The notes beneath the pieces are model-generated. The model was not told the origin of the DNA and did no database searches. It saw only the letters and a program-made list of their open reading frames with translations. Below are positions 33,305 to 43,540 of a stretch of DNA of 44,383 nucleotides, piece by piece; within the stretch, counting starts at the first letter, position 1; each line of letters opens with the position of its first letter. Position numbers and translations under genes: made by a program. The DNA is taken from the NCBI GenBank assembly GCA_001465015.1, contig LNEO01000209.1, positions 1-44,383 of the forward strand, in the 5' to 3' direction. The DNA is from Deltaproteobacteria bacterium Ga0077539. GTDB taxonomy: Bacteria; Myxococcota_A; Polyangia; Polyangiales; Ga0077539.

Positions 33305-34009
33305 ATGCGTAAAGCTGCTGCTGTCGCTCTTCTTTTCGCGCTCACCCACTGCGCGAGCCCAGTCGCCGCACAGGACGCCAGCGCGGACAGCACCACGACG
33401 GGGTGCGGTGTCCCTTCGACCGGCGCCTGCCAGGGGCAGACCTATCTCTACTGCGAGAGCGATGGGGTGGTGTCTGTCGATTGCTCGATGACCGGCGGAC
33501 GCTGCTCGCAGATCAACAGCACTGGGATCTACTCGTGTCTGCAGCCCATCGGCGCAAACTGTCGCACGGTCGTTCCCCACGGCAACCACACCCACAACTT
33601 GTTCGCGTTTTGCGAAGGCGCCAGCTCGGGATGCCTCCAGGATCGCACTTCAGGCCGCTGCGTCGCGGATCTCGGCGCGTGCGTCGACGCGGACATCGAC
33701 ACCTGTCGCGGCGAGCGGATCATCTCCAACTGCCGCGCGGGGCAGCCCATCGCGATCGACTGCGCGGCGCTCGGCGCTCGCTGCGACGCCGCGTCCCGCG
33801 TCTGCGCGGGCGTCGTCCTCGGCGCCCCGTGTGATCGCGTCCGTCGTCAGTGCGCCGCTGGCACCCGATGCCAGATGGCCCGCGGAGAGACCCTCGGCGT
33901 CTGCGTCGCGATCGAATCTGACGCGGGCGCGGATGCGTCGTCCGATGCTTCATCGAGCGACGGCGCCGTCCATGACGCCACGGTCGCCGATTCGTCGTCT
34001 CGTGACTGA
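33305..34009 (+). CDS. secreted Cys-rich hypothetical protein
   Basis: This is a 234-residue exported protein of unknown function. Signal peptide MRKAAAVALLFALTHC... ends at VAA before QDAS (signal peptidase I type), although LTHC could be read as a weak lipobox. The mature part has about 20 cysteines in loosely repeated modules (GACQGQTYLYC, VSVDCSMTGGRCS, IAIDCAALGARCD, RCQMARGETLGVC), typical of myxobacterial surface proteins with several small disulfide domains. The C-terminus is an Asp/Ser/Ala tail. ATG 33305 was preferred over a TTG upstream because of the signal peptide. Confidence 0.8.
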   Translation: MRKAAAVALLFALTHCASPVAAQDASADSTTTGCGVPSTGACQGQTYLYCESDGVVSVDCSMTGGRCSQINSTGIYSCLQPIGANCRTVVPHGNHTHNLFAFCEGASSGCLQDRTSGRCVADLGACVDADIDTCRGERIISNCRAGQPIAIDCAALGARCDAASRVCAGVVLGAPCDRVRRQCAAGTRCQMARGETLGVCVAIESDAGADASSDASSSDGAVHDATVADSSSRD

Positions 34010-34034
34010 TCCTGCGCGGCTCCGGAGCGACTGA

Positions 34035-34328
34035 TCAGCCGCCCGAAGTGCTCGCGTCGCCCGCGCATGCCGCCACGCAGCGCGCGAGGTTCATCGCGCA
34101 CGTCGCCTCGGTGGACGTCGCGCTCTCCGAGATCCCGTGGCACTCGCGGGTCGTCATGTCGCGATCCTCGACCGGGTGACACGCGGTCTCGATCGCCTCG
34201 CAGCTCGGGCGCGCCATCGCGTCGCCCATCGACCGGACGTCCGAAGAAGTGGACGCGTCGGCGGGCGTGTTTGCGGGAGCACAGGCCGCAAGCAACGCCG
34301 CGGCCGTCATGATCAGTACGTGTCTCAT
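34035..34328 (-). CDS. small lipoprotein
   Basis: This is a 97-residue predicted lipoprotein: MRHVLIMTAAALLAACAP gives a good lipobox (LAAC, cysteine about residue 16). The mature part is Asp/Ser/Thr-rich with six further cysteines (SCEAIETACHPVED, RECHG, TCAMNLARCVAACA), likely forming disulfides. ATG 34328 was chosen over the upstream frame start because of the lipobox. It is convergent with the secreted Cys-rich gene, 25 bases apart; both are cysteine-rich exported proteins, but no direct link is shown. The function is unknown. Confidence 0.7.
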   Translation of the reverse strand: MRHVLIMTAAALLAACAPANTPADASTSSDVRSMGDAMARPSCEAIETACHPVEDRDMTTRECHGISESATSTEATCAMNLARCVAACAGDASTSGG

Positions 34329-34364
34329 GGGCGGAGGTATCGCAGGGGCGGGACCTGAATGCAA

Positions 34365-34425
34365 TACGTCTGCAAGTGAGTTTGAATATCTATTGCTTTT
34401 GCTATGTGTTTATCGTTTCTTCCGC
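34365..34425. other. AT-rich patch
   Basis: A markedly AT-rich stretch, with TTGAATATCTATTGC-type sequence, spans the end of the histidine-kinase gene and the upstream region of the small lipoprotein, in a genome otherwise near two-thirds GC. It may be a promoter or protein-binding region for the lipoprotein gene (minus strand); no clear -35/-10 pair is recognised. Confidence 0.35.
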
Positions 34426-35934
34426 TCGTCGCGCCGCGGGGAGATCGACGCGCAAGCGCGCTCCCGTGGCGCCGTCGGCGCGGGGGAGGGCGCGCAGCGT
34501 TCCGCCCGCTTGATCGACGAGCGACGCGCAGATCGCCAGGCCGAGCCCGGTCCCTTCACCCGCGGGCTTGGTCGTGAAAAACGGCTCGAACACCCGCTCG
34601 CGCAGCGCCTCGTCGATCCCCGGCCCGTCGTCCTCGACGTCGATTCGCACCCGTCCGTCGACGCTCGACGCGCGGATCGCGAGCGACCCTCTCGCGGTCT
34701 CCTCGCCGGGCTTCTTCATCGCGTCCGCCGCGTTGAGCGCCAGGTTGAGCAGCACCTGAACGAGCCGGTCATCCGACAGCGTCACCGGCGGCAACGACGG
34801 CGCCACGTCGACCGAGATCGCGATGTCCTTCACGCTCTTCTGGGGCTCGAGCAGTCGTCGCACCTGGTCGACCGCGTCGAAGACCACCCCTGGCTCGTCG
34901 CTCTTGGACTCGCTCGTCGGTCGCGCCCTCGCGTAGTCGAGCAGGTCTCGCACCGTGCGGTGAATGCGCTCGGCTTCGCGGCCGATTCGCTTGGAAAAAT
35001 CCTGAACTTCGTCGTCTTCGAGCCCGCCGTCTCGCATCACGTCTGCGAGGCCCACGATCGCCGCGAGGGGGTTTCCGATCTCGTGCGCGATCCCCGCTGA
35101 GAGGCGGCCCACCACCGCGAGTCGCTCGGTGCGAACGAGCTGGGCGTGCGCCTCGCGAAGCTCGGCGTGCGCTCGCTCGAGCTCGATCACGCGCGCCGAC
35201 AGCTCGGCCTCGCGCGCCGCGAGGTCCTCGGTCATCACGTTGAAGGCCACCGCTGCGCGCGCGATCTCCCTCGCGCCTCGAGGCTCTGCGCGCGCCTCTC
35301 GGTTGCCAGCGGCCACTCGCTCCGCCGCTCGCGTGAGCACTTCGAGCGGCCGCACCGTGTACCGCGTGAGCAGCGCGTACAGCACAAAGAGCGCCGCCGA
35401 CGACGCCACCAGCGTGTAGAGCAACACGCCCGCGACCAGCCCGCGCTCGCTCGCAGACTGCGCGAGCGACACCTCCGCCGCCACCGCTCCTCCTCGCGGA
35501 AGCCCCACGACGATTCGCAGCATCGAGGACCGCTCTTCCACGCCATCGACCAGCGGCGCCCGCGGCAGCGCCAACGCAAACGTTCCTGCCTGCGCGATCG
35601 CTCGCCCGTCTGCGTCGAGCACCGCCGCTGCAGAGAGGGCGCCTTCGCCCACCGTGTCGGTCACCAGCGGCTCGAGCGAGCCGCGCTCTGCAGGGAGCAG
35701 CGCGATCTGGCCCGCCACCGCGCGCACCAACGTGACCCCCGCCCGCTTTCGCACCGAGCGCGAGGCCGCCGCCGTGAGCGGGCGGATCGCAGCGTTTGCG
35801 AGGACCGCCGCGATCACGAGCACCGCCACCAGCGCGAGCGCGATCTGCGCGCGAAGCCCCACCGAAGCCCGCGGCGTCGTCGAGAGCGAGTCGCGCGGGC
35901 GCGGCAACTTTTCGAACGCGGTCGATTGGCCCAT
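34402..35934 (-). CDS. sensor histidine kinase
   Basis: This is a 510-residue membrane sensor kinase. Layout: short cytoplasmic tail; transmembrane 1 (about residues 24-48); periplasmic sensor (about 50-160); transmembrane 2 (about 165-192); HAMP (TVRPLEVLTRAAERVAAGN); a Glu/Ala coiled coil; phosphoacceptor H-box GIAHEIGNPLAAIVG; N-box LNLALNAADAM; G1 DDGPGID; F-box FEPFFTTK; G2 GTGLGLAI. The catalytic set is complete. No response regulator lies in the window, so the partner is elsewhere. ATG 35934 is preferred over TTG 35955. It follows rsmA by 60 bases on the same strand and may be co-transcribed. Confidence 0.9.
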   Translation of the reverse strand: MGQSTAFEKLPRPRDSLSTTPRASVGLRAQIALALVAVLVIAAVLANAAIRPLTAAASRSVRKRAGVTLVRAVAGQIALLPAERGSLEPLVTDTVGEGALSAAAVLDADGRAIAQAGTFALALPRAPLVDGVEERSSMLRIVVGLPRGGAVAAEVSLAQSASERGLVAGVLLYTLVASSAALFVLYALLTRYTVRPLEVLTRAAERVAAGNREARAEPRGAREIARAAVAFNVMTEDLAAREAELSARVIELERAHAELREAHAQLVRTERLAVVGRLSAGIAHEIGNPLAAIVGLADVMRDGGLEDDEVQDFSKRIGREAERIHRTVRDLLDYARARPTSESKSDEPGVVFDAVDQVRRLLEPQKSVKDIAISVDVAPSLPPVTLSDDRLVQVLLNLALNAADAMKKPGEETARGSLAIRASSVDGRVRIDVEDDGPGIDEALRERVFEPFFTTKPAGEGTGLGLAICASLVDQAGGTLRALPRADGATGARLRVDLPAARRAEETINT

Positions 35935-35994
35935 GTCGTGCCATGGTAAACGCAACGCGCGCCGGTGATCCGCCGTTCGCGACGGCGGTGCTGC

Positions 35995-36861
35995 TCAGGC
36001 TTCGCGCAGCGCCTCGGTCAACGCGTGCAGCTCTTCGATCGAGAGCGTCTCGGGCCGGCGCTGCCCGTCGAGCTTCGCCCGAGCGAGCGCCGCCTTCGCG
36101 CCCTCGCGTCCGTGCGGAGAAACCGGCGTAAGCCCGTTGAGCGTCGTCTTTCGCCGCGCCGCGAACAGCCCGTGCACCACCCGCTGAAACAGCGGCGTCT
36201 CTTCGGCCAGGGGCGTCACTCGCGGACGCAGCGCCACCACCGCGCTCACGACGCGCGGCGCGGGATGAAAGCACCGGGGGCTCGCCTCGCACACGCGCTC
36301 GACCGTGCACGCGGCCTGCGTAAACACCGAGAGCACCCCCCAGTCGTCGTCGTTGGGGCGAGCGGCGAGCCTGAGCGCCACTTCTTTTTGCACCATCACG
36401 ACGGCGACCCGCCATCGCACTGGCGGCGTGAGAAACGCTCGGATGAGCTTTCCGGTGATCTGGTAGGGCAGGTTGCCGACGATCGCCGTGGGCTCGTTCT
36501 CTGCGTGCGCGCGATAGTCGAACTGCGCCGCGTCCATCTCGAGCACTTCGATGTTGGGCGCGAGCTCGTCCGCTTTGAGCGCGGCGACCATGTCTCGATC
36601 GCGCTCGATCGCGAGCACTCGGCGCGCGCGGGGCGCGAGCATCTTGGCGAGCGTGCCGGGACCTGTGCCCACTTCGATCACGCACTCGTCGGGCCGCGGA
36701 TCGACAGCGCGCACGATGGACTCGGCCACCGGAGGCGCGATGAGAAAATTCTGCCCGAACGAGTCCTTCGGTCGCAGCCCGTGCCGCGCGAGAAATCCTC
36801 GCGGGTCTTCGAAGGCAGCGAACGGAGCATCGGCCCCGCGGGGCTCTCCAACGTCACTCAT
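35995..36861 (-). CDS. rsmA: 16S rRNA (A1518/A1519) dimethyltransferase
   Basis: This 288-residue SAM-dependent enzyme (KsgA) dimethylates two adjacent adenosines near the 3' end of 16S rRNA during small-subunit assembly. Motifs: DSFGQNFLIAP (about residues 33-43), VIEVGTGPGTLA, AIERDRDMV, the acidic EMDAAQFDY, catalytic GNLPYQITGKLI (NLPY) and FHPAPRVVSAVVAL. The C-terminal domain is intact. The stop of the upstream DUF58 gene is 6 bases before ATG 36861, so the two are in one operon. Confidence 0.95.
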   Translation of the reverse strand: MSDVGEPRGADAPFAAFEDPRGFLARHGLRPKDSFGQNFLIAPPVAESIVRAVDPRPDECVIEVGTGPGTLAKMLAPRARRVLAIERDRDMVAALKADELAPNIEVLEMDAAQFDYRAHAENEPTAIVGNLPYQITGKLIRAFLTPPVRWRVAVVMVQKEVALRLAARPNDDDWGVLSVFTQAACTVERVCEASPRCFHPAPRVVSAVVALRPRVTPLAEETPLFQRVVHGLFAARRKTTLNGLTPVSPHGREGAKAALARAKLDGQRRPETLSIEELHALTEALREA

Positions 36862-36867
36862 GACTCT

Positions 36868-38457
36868 TCACTTGTTCGCCTTCGCCACGCGCGGCGTCGA
36901 TGCCCTCGCGAGCCAGTGCGCAAACGGGTCTCGCTTGCGCGCCGAGTACAAAGGAACGCCGATCCTCGCCAGCCCCGTTCGCAGCGCCTGCACGCGCAGC
37001 TCGTCGTCCTTCAACAGCGCGTCGCGCACCGCGTCGCCCGCTGGCCCTTCGGGCTTGGGCGCGAAGTCTTCTCCCATCGGCGCGACCACCGTGATCCGGT
37101 GTCGTCCCGAGCGAGCCGCAGCGAACGCCCCGCGCAGCCGATCGGCGCTCTCGAACGGGTCGAGATCCGAGAGCACGACGATGGTCCGAGGCTCGCGCGC
37201 TTTGTGCGTCGCTGCCTCGAGCGCCGCAGCGAGCCCCGCGGCCCGCGAGAGCCCTGTCGTGTCGTAGCGCAGCGGCAAGAGGATGCCTCTCGCCCGACAA
37301 AACGCGCGCAACACGCGGCCGTCTTCGTCGGAGGCGCGGACGGGGAGCTGCATGTGCGGGTCTTTTCCCGCGGAGGTGCGCGCCATCTTCGCGAGGCGGG
37401 CGCGCGCCTCGGGCCCGAGCGGCACCTCGACCCCTTCTTGCTCGCGAAAGTACCTCGCGACGATCTGATCGAGCTGCTCGTCATCGAGGTCCGTGAGGTC
37501 TTCGTCGACCAGCGAGCGTTGATCGATCGCCCCAGCGACGATCGCCGCGAGGTGCGCGGGGCTCGATCCGGGCGTGATGTTCAGCGTGACCCGCGCGTCG
37601 AAGCCGACGAAGCCCAGTCGATCGCCGCCGAGCCGCGCGCCGCGCGACGCTTGCGCGACGAGCTCGATCGCGTAGTCGAGCTTCGAGCCTCCTCTCGGGT
37701 CACCGCGCATCGAGGGGCCGACGTCGACGACGAGCACTCGCGTGGTCTGCGCGTCGTCTTCTGTCTCGCGCACGAGCAGGCGCCCGCGACGGGCCGAGGC
37801 CTTCCACGCGATGCGATGAAAAGGGTCTCCCGGCTGGTGCTCTCGCAGCTCGCGGATCTCTGCGCCCTCGCCGTGCCTGCGCGTCGATCGCCCGGCGCGC
37901 GCCTCGGGATCGGGCCTCGCGTGCGAGCGTTGCAGCGCCGCGCCCAGGGTCCTCGGCGCGACCTCGAGCACGAGCGGATTGGGAAAATACAGGGGAGCCC
38001 ACGCCAGCCCCAGCGGCCCGCTCACGGTCATCCACGCGCCGTGCAGCACGTGGCGCCCCGCGTGTCCCGGCAGCACTTCGATGTCGAAGGTCGAGAGCGA
38101 CTCGGGGGCGAGCTCGATGCGCGCGCCCTTCCATCGTGCGTGCTTGAGCCCCGGCGAGAGCGACAGCCGCGGAGCGCCGAGCAGCAGCGTTGATTTCGTG
38201 GGATTGCGAAGCGCGATGCGGATCGTCAGCGGCTCGTCGGGCCGCCGGGCGCCTTGCAGCATCCACCAGCTGAACTCGAGCCGTTCGCGCCGCATCCTCC
38301 GCGGGATCGGAACGGTCGCCACCCACGCGAGCGCGAGTCCGACGAGCACTCCCTGCCCTGCGGCCATCAGCGGCTCGATGGCGCCCGCGACGCCGCCCAG
38401 GGTGAGGGCGACGCCGCCGGCGAGCGAGAGCTTTCCTGATGAGCTCAGCGATGGCAT
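36868..38457 (-). CDS. DUF58 domain protein
   Basis: This is a 529-residue membrane-anchored protein of the DUF58 family, commonly encoded beside MoxR ATPases. Two N-terminal hydrophobic segments (about residues 8-30 and 33-52) are followed by a beta-rich part, the DUF58 signature REHQPGDPFHRIAWKASARRGRLLVRETE (about 208-236), and a von Willebrand A-like region (VLVVDVGPSMRGDP, then FVGFDARVTLN). The metal site is DxGxS rather than the standard DxSxS, so it may not bind metal. MoxR/DUF58 pairs are thought to act as chaperone-like remodelling systems for envelope or complex assembly. ATG 38457; 137 bases after the moxR stop. Confidence 0.85.
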   Translation of the reverse strand: MPSLSSSGKLSLAGGVALTLGGVAGAIEPLMAAGQGVLVGLALAWVATVPIPRRMRRERLEFSWWMLQGARRPDEPLTIRIALRNPTKSTLLLGAPRLSLSPGLKHARWKGARIELAPESLSTFDIEVLPGHAGRHVLHGAWMTVSGPLGLAWAPLYFPNPLVLEVAPRTLGAALQRSHARPDPEARAGRSTRRHGEGAEIRELREHQPGDPFHRIAWKASARRGRLLVRETEDDAQTTRVLVVDVGPSMRGDPRGGSKLDYAIELVAQASRGARLGGDRLGFVGFDARVTLNITPGSSPAHLAAIVAGAIDQRSLVDEDLTDLDDEQLDQIVARYFREQEGVEVPLGPEARARLAKMARTSAGKDPHMQLPVRASDEDGRVLRAFCRARGILLPLRYDTTGLSRAAGLAAALEAATHKAREPRTIVVLSDLDPFESADRLRGAFAAARSGRHRITVVAPMGEDFAPKPEGPAGDAVRDALLKDDELRVQALRTGLARIGVPLYSARKRDPFAHWLARASTPRVAKANK

Positions 38458-38594
38458 CGAGTGGGCACGGGGAGCATATAGCAGCTGCGCATCGGGTTGG
38501 CGCCGCGCTCGAGCGCTGGCCCATCGAAAGCCCGTTGAAAACGTGTGTTGTCGGGGACCTCGCGCGGGTTCACTTGGACCTTCACCGCGCAGGG

Positions 38595-39632
38595 CTAACC
38601 GCGACCGGACACCGCGTGGCCGTGCGTCGGCTCTCCGCGCGACTCCGAGCGACGATACGGGACGCGCTCGAGCGTCTCTTCGACGATGGCCTCGCGCGTG
38701 ATGCCTTCGGCGTCCGCCTCGGGCGTGAGCACGAGCCTGTGCGCCAGGACGCTGGCCGCGAGGCGCTTCAAATCATCGGGGATGACGTAGTGCCGACCCC
38801 TCACCAGGGCGCTCGCGCGCGCGGCGAGCACGAGCCCGAGCGACCCTCGCGGCGACGCTCCGAGCGCCACGCGCGGGTGGGTGCGCGTATACGTCGCGAG
38901 CGCGACGGCGTACGCGTAGATCTCGTCGTCGACGAAGACCTCCGACGTCCGCGATTGGAGCCAGAGCACCTCTTCGGGCGACAGCACCGGCCGCGCCTCG
39001 GGCGGCACGGTCGAGTACGTCCGAATGATCTTGAGCTCGTCGGAGGCCGAGGGATACCCCACGACGATCCGCATCAAGAACCGGTCGACCTGCGCTTCGG
39101 GCAGCGGGTAGGTGCCCTCTTGTTCGATCGGGTTTTGCGTGGCCAGAACGAAGAAGGGCTGCTCGAGCTGGTGCGACTCGCCGTCGATCGTGACCTGGCT
39201 CTCTTGCATGGCCTCGAGCAAGGCCGACTGGGTCTTGGCCGGGGCGCGGTTGATCTCGTCGCCGAGGACGACGTGCGCGAACACGGGCCCTTTTCGCAGC
39301 GAAAATCCGCCCTCGCGCGGGGACAACACGTACGTCCCGGTGATGTCGCTCGGCAAGAGGTCCGGCGTAAACTGAATGCGCTTGAAGCTCGCGCCGATCG
39401 CGTTGGCGAAGGCCCGGATCAACGTCGTCTTGGCGACGCCCGGAACGCCCTCGAGCAACACATGTCCCCGCGCGAGCAGGCACGTAATGATCCGCTCGGG
39501 CACCTCGCGCGGGCCGACGAAGCATCGACCGACCTCGTCCAAGATGCCGCGGACGCGTTCGCCAGCGCGGGCGAGGCGCTCGGCGACTTCTTTGTCTGGT
39601 GGGTCTGAGCTCGCAGGTGCCGAATCTGTCAT
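38595..39632 (-). CDS. MoxR-family AAA+ ATPase
   Basis: This is a 345-residue MoxR AAA+ ATPase, a chaperone-like protein activator. Walker A GVPGVAKTTL (about residues 58-67), RIQFTPDLLPSDITG, Walker B VVLGDEINRAPAKTQSALLEAM, sensor 1 ATQNPIEQEGTYPLPEAQVDRFLM with arginine finger, and the C-terminal lid GASPRGSLGLVLAARASALV. All catalytic residues are present. The ATG at 39632 overlaps the stop of the upstream DUF4350 gene (ATGA), so the two are translationally coupled. DUF58 follows. The C-terminal tail is basic and His/Arg-rich and less conserved. Confidence 0.93.
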   Translation of the reverse strand: MTDSAPASSDPPDKEVAERLARAGERVRGILDEVGRCFVGPREVPERIITCLLARGHVLLEGVPGVAKTTLIRAFANAIGASFKRIQFTPDLLPSDITGTYVLSPREGGFSLRKGPVFAHVVLGDEINRAPAKTQSALLEAMQESQVTIDGESHQLEQPFFVLATQNPIEQEGTYPLPEAQVDRFLMRIVVGYPSASDELKIIRTYSTVPPEARPVLSPEEVLWLQSRTSEVFVDDEIYAYAVALATYTRTHPRVALGASPRGSLGLVLAARASALVRGRHYVIPDDLKRLAASVLAHRLVLTPEADAEGITREAIVEETLERVPYRRSESRGEPTHGHAVSGRG

Positions 39633-40900
39633 GGGCTAGAGAGGGCGCGAAGGATGGCAGAGATCCTGCGCCAGAGGGAGACGAACCGCCGCGGCGCGAT
39701 TTTGAGCGAGGGTTTGTCCTCGGCGTCGTTCGCGATCTGATCGAGCTCGACCAGCACGCCGCGCAGGGTGGCAAGCTCGTCGACCGTCAGCTTCTTCTCG
39801 GCCTTCGCCACGACGCGAGCGATGTCCGTTGGGGGAAGCAGGTCGAGCGAACGCAAGAGCGCGCGCTCGAAGAGCCGTCGCAACACGAGCGTCGGGTAGA
39901 GCAGATTGGCCCCGCTGCGACCGAAGAGCAAAACCTTCGGCGCGACGCCCGCGAGGGGCCCCGCAGGCGCGGTCGGGCCGAATCGGTCGCTCGGGCGGGG
40001 GCCCCATACTTTCAAGGCCATCGCGAGGGTGGCCATCAACAGCGCGAGGACGCTCGAGAGCCGCAAGAGCGCTGGATCGTTGAAGACCGCGCCGAGCCGC
40101 TGGAGGTTTTCGTCGAGGTTCTTCGAGAAGAGCTTGAGCGGCGAACGTCGACGGCTGTGCGCGCCTTCGTACGCGCCGCGCGACGAAAAGCGACCGTGCA
40201 CAAGGTGCACGCGCCCGTTCGGCTGCGAGGCGAGGTAGGTGAGCAGGTTCGTCGCGAACTGACGATTGCCTGCGAACCGCAGCATCGAGTTGATCAGCAC
40301 CGACGGGTCGCCGCCCACGACGAGCCTGCCGCGGCCGACCTGGCCCGCGAGCACGATTCCCTGTGATGGCTCGCGGGAGAGCGAAAACACCGGCGAGAGC
40401 CTCGGGTGCCGAAGAACCACCGGCTCGTTGGTCACCAGCGAGTCGACCTGGTCACCCAGCACGTGGTCGCCCAAACGAAACGCCGTGTACATCCCGGGCA
40501 GCCGAGGCGAGCGGAGGGTGCCCTGCAGCGCTTCGCTTCGCTGCACCTGAAACCAACGGAGCAGCGGGTCACTTGTCCCGAAATCGTCGAGCAGCGCGAG
40601 TCGACCCCCGTCTTCGAGAAACGCGCTGAGCTCGTCGAGGTCGATGCCCGAGAGCGGATACAAGACCAGCAGCCCGTCGCCGCGACGAACGGCGCTCCAA
40701 TCGAGCATCGGCGTCGTGCGCAGCTCGATTCGCGCCGCCTGCGAGAGGCGAACGAGCTCGACGAGCCCGTTCCACGCGCTGGATTGCGGGTCATAGTCGG
40801 CCGAGGCCGTCGCCTGCTGCGCGTTGGCCGCGCGTGGATCGGCGAGCCCCGAGGCGATCGAGACGATGGCTGCAGCGACGACGCGACGAAGCGAGTTCAC
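39629..40900 (-). CDS. DUF4350-like membrane protein
   Basis: This 423-residue protein is the first gene of the MoxR operon. N-terminal signal peptide (VNSLRRVVAAAIVSIAS..., AAA/NA cleavage near residue 28). A DUF4350-like region follows: LLVLYPLSGIDLDELSAFLEDGGRLALLDDFG (about 80-110), resembling the Rossmann-like fold that precedes DUF4350; then VGRGRLVVGGDPSVLIN (about 200-215), one transmembrane segment near residue 310, and a cytoplasmic helical tail. MoxR/DUF58/DUF4350 triplets are common in bacteria; the membrane proteins probably work together with the ATPase. GTG 40900 was chosen for the signal peptide; the frame extends upstream to 40981 without support. Confidence 0.8.
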   Translation of the reverse strand: MNSLRRVVAAAIVSIASGLADPRAANAQQATASADYDPQSSAWNGLVELVRLSQAARIELRTTPMLDWSAVRRGDGLLVLYPLSGIDLDELSAFLEDGGRLALLDDFGTSDPLLRWFQVQRSEALQGTLRSPRLPGMYTAFRLGDHVLGDQVDSLVTNEPVVLRHPRLSPVFSLSREPSQGIVLAGQVGRGRLVVGGDPSVLINSMLRFAGNRQFATNLLTYLASQPNGRVHLVHGRFSSRGAYEGAHSRRRSPLKLFSKNLDENLQRLGAVFNDPALLRLSSVLALLMATLAMALKVWGPRPSDRFGPTAPAGPLAGVAPKVLLFGRSGANLLYPTLVLRRLFERALLRSLDLLPPTDIARVVAKAEKKLTVDELATLRGVLVELDQIANDAEDKPSLKIAPRRFVSLWRRISAILRALSSP

Positions 40901-41243
40901 AGGCCGGTGTGCACCTTGGTAGCCAATGGGGCTCGAGGGGGGAGAGACCGTACCACACCCCGAACTCGCGGCCGCCGCCAACGCTCCGAGCGGCCCGAAG
41001 GCGAGCTGCCGCCCGCGACGCCGCGAGCTTTGCCGCTCTGCGTTGCAAAACGTTCATCGAACGTACGCTTGCCGTCTACAACGCGGGCGCTATCTTGACG
41101 ATCGATCCGTGGGCGCGTTACCCACGTATTGGCATCGAAGCCCCGAGCAGTGCAGCGAGGGGTTGGCCGATGCGAGACTCTGATTCGTGGCCGTGGTGGA
41201 CGGAGGCGACCTTCGACCCCACGAACGAGAATGGTGAGGTGAC
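40901..41243. other. divergent intergenic region with two inverted repeats
   Basis: A 343-base gap between the DUF4350 gene (minus) and the small-protein gene (plus). It holds a short palindrome, ACGTTC-ATC-GAACGT (41050-41064), and a hairpin CGTGGG-CGCGTTA-CCCACG (near 41108-41126). TTGCCG (41069-41074), 16 bases, TATCTT (41091-41096) is a plausible plus-strand promoter. If used, the small-protein mRNA has a leader of about 145 bases including the hairpin. No other gene is seen. Confidence 0.4.
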
Positions 41244-42711
<1,468 letters not shown>

Positions 42712-42763
42712 TCGAAGGAGATTTGCAGACCGTTCGCGCGAGGAGCGCTGCGGTTGCGACCGG

Positions 42764-43315
42764 TCAGTTGCGGGTCATGGGACCGTCGCACTGCTCGAGG
42801 TCGAGGTCGACGGCGAGGTTGGCGGTCGTTGTTCCCGAGGTGAGTCCGGTGCACGTCGCGCGGAGCTTCATGCCGTAGGCGCTGCTCGTTCGCGTGGGCG
42901 TAAACTCGCAGGGCGAAGCCGCGCCGGCGGTCTGCGCTCCGGTAAAGCTGTTCTCGCCGATCGCGAAGGTGACCGAGCCTCGAGAACAGTTCGCGCAGCT
43001 GTCCTGCGACCAATCGGGGAGCGTAAACGTGATCGAGCGAAGCCCGCGTGCGTCGCCGCCCACTTGCTGCAGCACGAGGCTGCGCCCGTTGGGCCCGAGC
43101 GAGCAGGTGCCCTGAATGCCGCCGGCGGTGCCTTGAGCCAGCGTCGGGTCCACGCGCCGCTGCGGAGAGAATCGAAAGCCGCTGTCCGTGGGCGCCGCGC
43201 TGCCTTCACGAAACGCGACCGAGACGGTGCCCTGCACGAGAAATCCCGTGCTCGGGGCACAGTTCGAAGCCAACAAGGCGACGGCAACGAGGGGGGCGCG
43301 AAGAGAGTGCTTCAT
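42764..43315 (-). CDS. exported hypothetical protein
   Basis: This is a 183-residue exported protein of unknown function. ATG 43315 begins a signal-like MKHSLRAPLVAVALLASNCAP, with a cysteine where lipidation would occur, but SNC is not a standard lipobox. The mature part is beta-rich with paired cysteines (QGTCSLGPNG, DSCANCSRGSVTF, SPCEF, ATCTGL), and ends with DLDLEQCDGPM. The frame extends upstream to 43360 without signal features. It is convergent with the barrel-like lipoprotein gene and divergent from the LolB-like gene. Confidence 0.65.
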   Translation of the reverse strand: MKHSLRAPLVAVALLASNCAPSTGFLVQGTVSVAFREGSAAPTDSGFRFSPQRRVDPTLAQGTAGGIQGTCSLGPNGRSLVLQQVGGDARGLRSITFTLPDWSQDSCANCSRGSVTFAIGENSFTGAQTAGAASPCEFTPTRTSSAYGMKLRATCTGLTSGTTTANLAVDLDLEQCDGPMTRN

Positions 43316-43470
43316 GCGTGGAGTCTCCAGAAGAGCCGATGGTAGCAGCGGGTGTGCCAATGGCGCTCGGCCTCGAGTCGAGCTCGCGTCGCTCGCAGGT
43401 TGCTCGCACAGAATGGCGGCGGATCGTCGGCCACGCGCTCATCGCGCGCCGAGCGATCACGGGCCGATAG

Positions 43471-43484
43471 CGAACGATCGTTCA
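43471..43484. promoter_or_regulatory. CGAAC-N4-GTTC palindrome
   Basis: CGAACGATCGTTCA contains a perfect 12-bp palindrome (43472-43483) and resembles the Gram-positive type LexA box (CGAAC-N4-GTTCG) in 13 of 14 positions. It lies 57 bases upstream of the LolB-like lipoprotein gene. Myxobacterial LexA sites are reported to differ, so this is only a candidate operator. Confidence 0.3.
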
Positions 43485-43540
43485 CACCCGGCGATGCGAA
43501 CGGTGGGCGGATTCGACGGGGTAGCGCGTACGATACGAAC

